DNA of 13,980 nucleotides from a bacterium (GTDB taxonomy: Bacteria; CG2-30-53-67; CG2-30-70-394). The notes below the pieces were generated by a model, which saw only the letters and a program-made list of their open reading frames with translations, was not told the DNA's origin and did not search any database. The stretch spans positions 1 through 13,980 of the forward strand of contig JAJRSX010000061.1 of assembly GCA_024278555.1 (NCBI GenBank). Direction: 5' to 3'. The first letter of the stretch is position 1, and every line of letters starts with the position of its first letter. The translations under genes and the position numbers were made by a program. This document shows positions 13,620 through 13,980 of the stretch, piece after piece.

Positions 13620-13750
13620 AAGCCGCCAAGACGCAAAGGCTCGCTCGGCGGCCCCGGCGGCGTGGGGCTCTTCCCGGCCGCGGTCCGTGGCCGGCAGCGG
13701 GATGGATGGGTCGCGGAGGGGAGACGCAGCTCTTTGTGCCTTGGCGGCTT
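13620..13750. repeat. Pair of 19-bp inverted arms, no gene inside
   Basis: The left arm aagccgccaagacgcaaag (13620-13638) and the reverse complement of the right arm (13732-13750), aagccgccaaggcacaaag, agree at 17 of 19 positions. They face each other across 93 bases. The arms share the gacgca(g/a)ag style of the 31-bp repeat around the GxxExxY gene, and the interior has no gene. It may be an empty or decayed relative of that cassette. Confidence 0.7.
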
Positions 13751-13827
13751 CGCGCCTTTGCATTGACCTCTTCACCTTCGAGGATCAACGGAAATAGCAA
13801 TGCAGACCAAGATGGGACCGTCCGTAG

Positions 13828-13845
13828 GGCGGGCTTCAGCCCGCC
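13828..13845. repeat. REP-like hairpin ggcgggcttcagcccgcc
   Basis: A perfect palindromic stem around ttca, preceded by ccgta. It resembles the gtagggcgggcttcagcccgcc words scattered in intergenic regions of many proteobacteria. It is a different family from the cluster at 8230-8431. Confidence 0.75.
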
Positions 13846-13980
13846 GAGCACCGTAACTTCTTGAGAACTCCCTATCCCCCTTGCCCATGACGGACAGCGT
13901 GGTTCGTCCTGAACGCAAGAGGTCGAGGATGGCGAGTGGCATCCTATCCACCAGGGAGGGGGGAGCCGTTTTCAGGTACG

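Larger units (their letters stand above)
13229..13980. other. Gene-poor region with several unrelated palindromic repeats
   Basis: I see no gene I can support here. The first 90 bases are AT-richer and probably carry the queD promoter. From about 13320 the sequence returns to high GC. It holds a small hairpin (13532-13548), a pair of 19-bp inverted arms (13620-13750) and a REP-like hairpin (13828-13845). The last 120 bases are less GC-rich and different in character. Frames in this stretch run through the repeats and give Arg/Pro/Gly-rich products with no family likeness. Confidence 0.6.

Noticed and set aside
13333-13797. Plus-strand frame of 154 codons in the gene-poor region
   Set aside because: It runs through the 13620-13750 inverted pair and a hairpin. 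The product is Arg/Pro-rich and has no family likeness.
13887-13980. Possible start of a plus-strand gene (MTDSVVRPERKRSR...)
   Set aside because: Only 31 codons, no Shine-Dalgarno and no recognisable motif. An opposing frame is equally open. Kept only as a note on the window edge.

Overview
The window is a GC-rich stretch of a Gram-negative chromosome. The protein set (LolA with a signal peptide, YacG, RimO, QueD, a divergent polysaccharide deacetylase, LPS-type glycosyltransferases) fits a pseudomonadotan (proteobacterium). I cannot place it further from sequence alone. Every well supported complete gene is on the minus strand, so transcription runs right to left. Only a 22-codon gene end at position 1 is on the plus strand.

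Right to left: about 750 bases with no convincing gene (13229-13980) carry several unrelated palindromic repeats. Next is a tightly overlapped trio, queD, a receiver-PAS histidine kinase, and an NtrC-type response regulator (12857-13228, 11358-12860, 10063-11361), joined by a GTGA and an ATGA overlap. An HD-domain phosphohydrolase (8456-9826) is followed by a repeat-packed gap (7991-8455). Then come a membrane-anchored divergent polysaccharide deacetylase and lolA, joined by an ATGA overlap, and rimO. The left third is yacG plus four glycosyltransferases, which look like one operon building lipopolysaccharide core or another surface glycan. A GxxExxY gene bounded by a perfect 31-bp inverted repeat interrupts this operon.

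The most unusual gene is the response regulator. It keeps a receiver, a Walker A motif and a Fis-type helix-turn-helix. It has lost the GAFTGA loop that contacts sigma-54, the Walker B glutamate and the usual arginine-finger segment. It therefore looks like a sigma-54-activator relative turned into a different kind of regulator. With its kinase it is translationally coupled to a queuosine/7-deazaguanine gene.

The second theme is intergenic structure. There is the GxxExxY cassette, a 43-bp tandem plus inverted repeat cluster of REP type, further hairpins at 6297-6363, 8052-8136, 13532-13548, 13620-13750 and 13828-13845, and three short low-complexity arrays that each touch or contain the TAG stop codon of a minus-strand gene. 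No tRNA, rRNA or CRISPR array was recognised, and no transposase gene.
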